In this document: positions 59,342 through 64,000 of the stretch, piece by piece
How the letters are laid out: every line of letters starts with the position of its first letter
Numbering within the stretch: the first letter of the stretch is position 1
Assembly (NCBI GenBank): GCA_963753845.1
Contig: CAVWEI010000035.1
Coordinates: 62,001-126,000, forward strand
DNA: 64,000 nucleotides
Origin: Thiosocius sp963753845
GTDB taxonomy: Bacteria > Pseudomonadota > Gammaproteobacteria > Chromatiales > Chromatiaceae
Direction of reading: 5' to 3'
Notes under the pieces: generated by a model
What the model was told of the DNA's origin: nothing
What the model saw: the letters and a program-made list of their open reading frames with translations, nothing else
Databases searched by the model: none
Program-made: the position numbers and the translations under genes

Positions 59342-61822
59342 CTACCCCTTGTTCTTCGCGCGCAGGTCATCTGCCATCTTCGCAAATTCCTGAAGACGTT
59401 CTTCCTGATAGACTGGGACGCCCTCAAGCGCGTACTCCACATCCAGAAATTTTCGATAGCTTGCCAGCATCTCCTTAACCGCATGCTCAAACTTCGCACG
59501 ATTCTTATTTGATAAATCTCCATGTCTTTGTTGGTAGTAGGGTATGTAAAGTCCTGCCTGTCGAAACTTGAAGACGTCATCTTCTTCCTTTCTTAGAATC
59601 GCATGTGCTTGAAGAAACAAATCAAAGCTTTTGTTCGGATCTTTTTCTTCGATCGCTTTGTTTAAATTTAGCCTCGCGAACTGATTGTCAATTATATGTG
59701 GTATCGTAATCTTCGATTCGTTCAGCTTTCGAGTATGCCGTCCTCAACAACCTTTCTGCATCTGGCAGATTGTGCGTACTCATGACCCCCATCGCATACT
59801 GCAACCAGTAGTGTGGGTTACCTTCTACGCGAGGCACCTGGCGCTTAAGCTTGTCATAGAACAGTGGGTATGACCGCTGCCTATTTTCAGTAGGAAAAAT
59901 CTTTGACAATGTGCCGAATGTCATGATGCGACGCCGAATTTCTTGCTCTTCATACGACATCGTATCGTAGTGCTTTTCAATCACTACATAGATAGCGATC
60001 AGTTGATCAACTGAATAACTTCCGTCAAAAAGGTTTCTCAACATAAATTGACCAAAGATTGCAGATGTGGTGACTGGTTTGTATTTCCGAAACTCAAATA
60101 TGCTGGACTCCAATACTCGTTCATCCAAATCAGACGTATAAACATGATTCGATTCGGTCAGTGTGGCTATCAAGCTCTTGTCGATAACCCCCCCGTACAC
60201 TTCTTGAAGTATGCAGATAGCGTAGACTGCCTTCTTTGTATCAGGGTGTTTGAGCACGCCTGAAAAGGCGTCAACAAATGCTTTCTTAACGTGCTCGGAT
60301 TCCAAAGTGTCAAGCAAGACAACAGATAGTTGCGACTCACAATCAACTGTCGGTATCGAATTTTCCGGTCTTCAGAAAGCTTCTCTCGTTCTTCCCACAG
60401 CCCTGCGTGCGTCAGGACCGATGATAATTGCTGTATCTCTTGTTCTTGGAGATAGTCGGCGTTAAGTATGTGCGCCTCAATCCCCCAGCTTTCCAGTAAG
60501 CCAAGAACTCTCCGAAATCTGTGAGGACGCTCGGTCAGAATAAACCGACACCGGTCCCCCAGAGTTTCAAAAAAGTATCGAACAGCATCTATTGACTTCT
60601 CGCAGCTGTCGATGACTAGATACACTGTTCCGCCAGATTTTTTAGCAAGCCGCTCTGCATCGCCCTCGTAGTCTCCTTCTTCATCAATTAGGACATATAC
60701 TTCTCGGGATTCGATCACAAGCTGCGAAGCGATCTGCTGCGCCAGTACAGTCTTTCCATTAGCAACTGTTGAATGAATTAACACAACGGGCCGCTTTCCC
60801 AGCATGCTTATAGCTGGCTGAATCTGGTGCCGTCGGATGGAGTAAACAGATCCCGGTGATGTCAAAGCTGACGCATGGTAGTCGAAATCGGCTTTTCCTC
60901 TTAGGAGGAAGTCTCGAATATCAACATCGCCATATTCACTATCTCGTTTCAGCGACAACTTTTCGATCGCCGCAAAATAATCTACCTTCACGTCCGGTTC
61001 GTTTGGCCGCCTTTGTTCCACAAGTTCTGCGAAGGCTTCCACTCCGACTGGGAAGACCTCGCCGTATCTTGATAGGCGATGATGCGATTTTGTCGAGGGA
61101 TTGGTCTGCGTTATGAATTTGGTTTTTTCCTTAAGATAAACCGCGTCGAAAAGTAATCGCCGAATCTCCATATCCGCTATTGAGTAGCCTACAAAAACGA
61201 TCTGCGTGCAGTTTTCTAAATCCTTGCGAAACCGGTAAGCCCAAGAGGAATCCTTAAACGCATCAGAATTGGTGTAGGAAGATTCCGTGAGCTTGAAAGA
61301 ACCCTCGAGCGTGCTCTCATCCAACTGCTGAATTGCGCCGTTGATGTGAACACAAACATCCGAATTCTTAAAATACTTGCGCGGGCTATCAAGAAGGGAG
61401 AGGGGCGTGATTACACGTGCAGACGCGGTGGCAGCCACCTCAAAACAGTTGTCATAATTCGTGGTGTAAATGCGTCGCCATGGGAGTGACGACAATATGA
61501 CATGATGGTTTTCTACTTTTGATATATTAAATTTCTCTTCAAGGAACCCGATCAGGACCTGAGGGTCGTTGTACCTTAGAAAATTGTCCGCAGAATATGC
61601 TAAGTCATTGTCGGGCTCAAACTCACCTAGGTCGCATATCTGTTCGGATAGGGATCCGGCCAAGGGTGGTTCTTCGTCATTTTTATTTTTGCTCCCTATC
61701 GAAAACCCTGCGCCGAGGAATAAGATACTGCTCCCGGAGAAAATGCGATCAACGGTAGATTCAAGCGCATTGAGATCGTAGTTGTCTTTCGTCTCAATGC
61801 CTTTTAGGTCGGTATCGCCCAT
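59342..61822 (-). pseudogene. SIR2-domain / P-loop NTPase / helical-repeat defence-type protein, with two frameshifts
   Basis: Joined across two breaks it is about 826 residues. An N-terminal SIR2 domain has GAGFS (37-41), TTNYD (120-124), His159 in VHINGA and GYSIAD (212-217), the NAD-site motifs of defence SIR2 proteins. A P-loop NTPase follows, with STVANGKT (351-358) and YLVIDSC (Asp405). The C-terminal third is helical, with TPR-like repeats. This effector-NTPase-sensor order resembles SIR2-STAND antiphage proteins that deplete NAD+. One base is missing near 60318 (residue about 501) and one is extra near 59695 (about 709), so the frame is restored at the end. Start 61822 or 61846. It is AT-rich compared with the core. 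Confidence 0.8.
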
Positions 61823-61982
61823 TTGGAATGTTCCTTTTAGATTCAAGTTGGGTTTGCAGCATCCATAGTGCGAAAGCTATCAGAACCGGCAACACATGGT
61901 CTATCAGTGCTTAGAGCCCAACGGGACATCCGCAAGGCTTTGTTTCGATTGTCTGCGTACGCTGCTTCCGAGCAGACTTGGC

Positions 61983-62328
61983 GAAGAGCCGATACTTGCC
62001 GCCCGGACAGATCAACCCGAGGGCTTGGTGGGCATGGTTGCTGCTTGAAGCGTAACGAGGTTTTCCGATGGGTTTTTGAGTAGCCCCCTTCGGAGGATAA
62101 CGGATTCGAATCTTTCCTTATAAAGAAGAAGAAATGTTATCCCCCGCCGATGTTTCCGGCGGTTCCCACAGATACAAACGTGAGATTCGGCCCCGAGTGA
62201 CCGTCACCGGAAATCACCCCACTGGTTACCAACGGATGGGTTCACAGATGGATTACTGAGGCGAATTGAGGTATCAACAAACATTCCCAAGCTCTGGATG
62301 CACCTCTGGGACTCGAAATCGGACCTTC
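61983..62328. repeat. Right arm of the 346-bp inverted repeat
   Basis: Inverse copy of 58979-59324, starting GAAGAGCC and ending CGGACCTTC. Both arms are exactly 346 bases. The 160 bases between it and the SIR2 start (61823-61982) hold no gene and probably the promoter. No direct duplication is seen at the outer edges. Confidence 0.95.
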
Positions 62329-62333
62329 GCCTC

Positions 62334-62351
62334 CCTGACCGGAGGGTCAGG
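62334..62351. other. Hairpin just outside the right repeat arm
   Basis: Perfect 7-bp stem CCTGACC-GGAG-GGTCAGG directly outside the cassette. There is no T-tract, so it is not a standard terminator. Confidence 0.4.
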
Positions 62352-62468
62352 AACTGGCACGAATGAGTAACCACCGGAAACGGTGTTGCTGAACCGGAGC
62401 CAATGTATCAGCATGCTGTTGTCACCAGACCGGGCAGCACCCTTGACCATTGGTTATCGAGGAGAGAG

Positions 62469-62711
62469 ATGAGCGAGAAGATAGATCACAAAATAGTTTG
62501 CTGGGGTGATTACGCAATACCTGTGCCACTGAGGGTTAATTGGATGGCGATGGATAAAATCGGGCGTTGGTATGCCTATGCCGACGAGCCTGAAACTGCA
62601 GGTAATGCGTGGGCTGCCAGTTCTGGCTTATACATGATGCTTGACGATGAAGTAAAAGTAGACGCCCCAGAACCCGGCCATTGGACTGAACAGCTTTATT
62701 TGATCGGCTGA
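62469..62711 (+). CDS. Small protein of unknown function
   Basis: Protein of 80 residues from ATG 62469, directly after GGAGAGAG; the frame is open to 62403. It is rich in Trp and acidic residues (e.g. WMAMDKIGRWYAYADEPE). I do not recognise the family. It lies between the SIR2 cassette and the toxin-antitoxin pair. Confidence 0.55.
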   Translation: MSEKIDHKIVCWGDYAIPVPLRVNWMAMDKIGRWYAYADEPETAGNAWAASSGLYMMLDDEVKVDAPEPGHWTEQLYLIG

Positions 62712-62836
62712 CCTGCGACCCAAGACAACCTAAACGATGACGTGCTTTTGCACGCGCTACCGATATGAGTTATCCACAGATGTGGCACTTTTTTACACGA
62801 ATCTTGTCACCACCCGTATGACAGCACTGGGCCTTG

Positions 62837-63124
62837 TTATAGCCACTCGTCCACATCCTGCTGCCCAATCAACGCCATAATTTCGACGATTTGCCCCTCG
62901 ATGCGATAATAAATGCTGTCTGTGCCGCATACGCTCCGCCTGTAGCCCTCACGGATATCGTCAACGGCTGGATACAAAAGCGGCTGTTCTGCCAGCTTGT
63001 CGAAACGCTCGATCAGTTGAAAAAAATACGCATCGGCTTGCGCCTCTCCGTGGGTGCGAACGCCCCATTGATGAATGCGGATTAAATCGGCTTCGGCTTC
63101 CTCGGTAAGTCTATAGCTTCCCAT
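62837..63124 (-). CDS. parE: ParE/RelE-superfamily toxin
   Basis: Protein of 95 residues from ATG 63124. The start YRLTEEAEADLIRIHQWG, the segment LLYPAVDDIREGYRRSV and YYRIEGQIVEIMALIG are the ParE pattern. ParE toxins poison DNA gyrase. It overlaps the antitoxin gene by 14 bases, as expected for translational coupling. Confidence 0.88.
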   Translation of the reverse strand: MGSYRLTEEAEADLIRIHQWGVRTHGEAQADAYFFQLIERFDKLAEQPLLYPAVDDIREGYRRSVCGTDSIYYRIEGQIVEIMALIGQQDVDEWL

Positions 63125-63350
63125 TGCGCTGCAATTCTTCCTTCGATTTCGCAAGAATTTCAGCGGGTGTGCTGTTAGTAAAACCGCCCTGCTCTGCACG
63201 TTCCAGTTTGACGCGGATAAACTCTTTTTCGCGCGCTCGGCGGATCAGGTCATTGACCACTTCGCTTTTGCTTCCGTATTCCTCGCTATCGACTTGGGCT
63301 TTCAGCCATTCGTCATTAGGCGGGGTAAATGAAATGCTTTGTCTTGCCAT
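63111..63350 (-). CDS. parD: ParD-family antitoxin
   Basis: Protein of 79 residues from ATG 63350. A ribbon-helix-helix N-terminus (ARQSISFTPPNDEWLKAQV, then GSKSEVVNDLIRRARE) binds DNA and the C-terminal tail neutralises ParE. It comes first in the operon and probably represses it through the palindrome at 63373-63394. Confidence 0.88.
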   Translation of the reverse strand: MARQSISFTPPNDEWLKAQVDSEEYGSKSEVVNDLIRRAREKEFIRVKLERAEQGGFTNSTPAEILAKSKEELQRNGKL

Positions 63351-63372
63351 CGGGCGGCCTCCAAAAAAAGCG

Positions 63373-63394
63373 TGTGGTGCAATATTACACCACA
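63373..63394. promoter_or_regulatory. Palindromic operator of the parDE operon
   Basis: TGTGGTG (63373-63379), C, AATATT, A, CACCACA (63388-63394): a 22-bp palindrome with one mismatched pair, 23 bases before the parD start. It is a natural target for the ParD ribbon-helix-helix dimer. Confidence 0.7.
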
Positions 63395-63547
63395 TATGCA
63401 CCCTCGTTAAGCAATGTTTTGCGTTCCAGCTCTCCCTTTCAGCATTCCTTTGGCCTAAGTCGGCACTGTTTTCAGCACCAGTTTAGGAAGAAGATAGAAA
63501 GTCACTCAGAGTGCCGAGGAATTCCTCGCGCACGGGAAAGAAGACAT

Positions 63548-63694
63548 ATGCCAAATCGTCTGCTTGGCAAAATTCTATGCTGGCTGGGATTCCATGATTT
63601 TCACGTCATCGGGGAATCATTCAGCTTTGGCGGGGGAGGCATCGAGACAGTTGAATGCCGGCGGTGCGGTGGAAGAAAGACTCGCCAAGCATAG
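63548..63694 (+). CDS. Very small CxxC protein, DUF1660-like
   Basis: Protein of 48 residues from ATG 63548. LCWLGFHDFHVI and a C-terminal CRRCGGRK resemble small phage-linked DUF1660 proteins that may bind zinc. The assignment rests on pattern only. It is in an accessory region with a toxin-antitoxin pair. Confidence 0.45.
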   Translation: MPNRLLGKILCWLGFHDFHVIGESFSFGGGGIETVECRRCGGRKTRQA

Positions 63695-64000
63695 TTTCAG
63701 GTCAGCCTGTGAATGTCCGGTTTCCCTGATCCACTAAGCGACTCGGATGATGAGCCGAGCGTCCGTTGTTGGCCGGAAGCGCCAGTCCGCCGCACGAACT
63801 ATTCACGGCAACACGACTGCCGGATCGCCCAACCCGACTATGACCGCATTTGTTACATACCGGTCATTAACTGGACGTGACCTGATTGGCAGAAGTGGGT
63901 CGCCAGCATGTATTCGATGCCGAGAAATCGAAGGTCCGCTAACGAGAAACTGGGCGTTCAAGTCTCGACTTCTTTTGACACCGTCAGTCAGGTCGAATCT
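63695..64000. other. Gene-free tail of the window
   Basis: No coding frame is convincing. GAAGGTCCGCT at about 63939 repeats the outer edge of the 346-bp arms, hinting at a third, diverged copy that may continue beyond the window. Confidence 0.35.

Noticed and set aside
61868..62083. ORF ending inside the right arm, with the same C-terminal tail as a minus-strand ORF ending in the left arm
   Set aside because: The shared tail simply reflects the inverted repeat read outward; neither frame has a ribosome site or a family match I can see.
62770..62778. Exact DnaA box TTATCCACA in the accessory region
   Set aside because: A lone box far from the origin cluster with no AT-rich neighbour; probably chance or minor titration.

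Overview
The window is a chromosomal origin region from a GC-rich gammaproteobacterium. The left part has the Pseudomonas-like order glyQ-glyS-gmhB-plsC-gyrB-recF-dnaN-dnaA, followed by divergent rpmH-rnpA-yidC-mnmE. Further on come mnmG, rsmG, parA, parB, the complete F-type ATP synthase operon, glmU and glmS. This order, with no tRNA or rRNA genes, suggests a Chromatiales-like lineage; I cannot name the genus from sequence alone.

Layout. 1-4 kb: end of glyQ, glyS, a MazG-like protein, gmhB, plsC. 4.2-10.5 kb (minus strand): gyrB, recF, dnaN, dnaA. 10.5-11.1 kb: candidate oriC. 11-14.7 kb: rpmH, rnpA, yidC (yidD lost or reduced to a remnant), mnmE. 14.8-19.2 kb: a minus-strand MoxR/DUF58/transglutaminase operon inserted between mnmE and mnmG. 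19.4-25.5 kb: mnmG, a hotdog-like protein, a glutathione S-transferase, rsmG, parAB. 25.6-32.8 kb: atpIBEFHAGDC with a strong sigma-70-type promoter and a terminator. 32.9-37.4 kb: an FKBP isomerase, glmU, glmS, a cyclic-nucleotide-domain protein.

37.9-46.0 kb is an apparent respiratory or electron-transfer locus. It has a PAS histidine kinase and an NtrC-type regulator, each interrupted by one +1 frameshift. Next come a 21-bp palindrome and a sigma-54 promoter match, then a 12-haem periplasmic cytochrome, a TPR protein and an unknown exported protein. A 520-bp element with long inverted ends follows. 46.7-49.3 kb holds the AmmeMemoRadiSam trio. 49.5-55.3 kb holds an outer-membrane-like protein and a TetR-controlled RND efflux pair. 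55.9-58.5 kb holds pilU, a META-domain protein and a beta-carbonic anhydrase.

58.6-64 kb is accessory DNA with visibly lower GC. Its centre is a single large gene, a SIR2-domain/P-loop NTPase/helical-repeat protein of the kind found in abortive-infection phage defence. It is bounded by two 346-bp inverted repeats that differ at only two positions, with no transposase between them. The gene carries two compensating frameshifts. Beyond the cassette lie a small unknown gene, a ParDE toxin-antitoxin pair with a palindromic operator, and a tiny CxxC protein.

The core genes work together in replication start and chromosome segregation: ParA/ParB are encoded 17 kb from two parS sites that sit inside recF. 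The most novel points are the inverted-repeat-bounded SIR2 cassette and the sigma-54-linked dodecahaem cytochrome locus.
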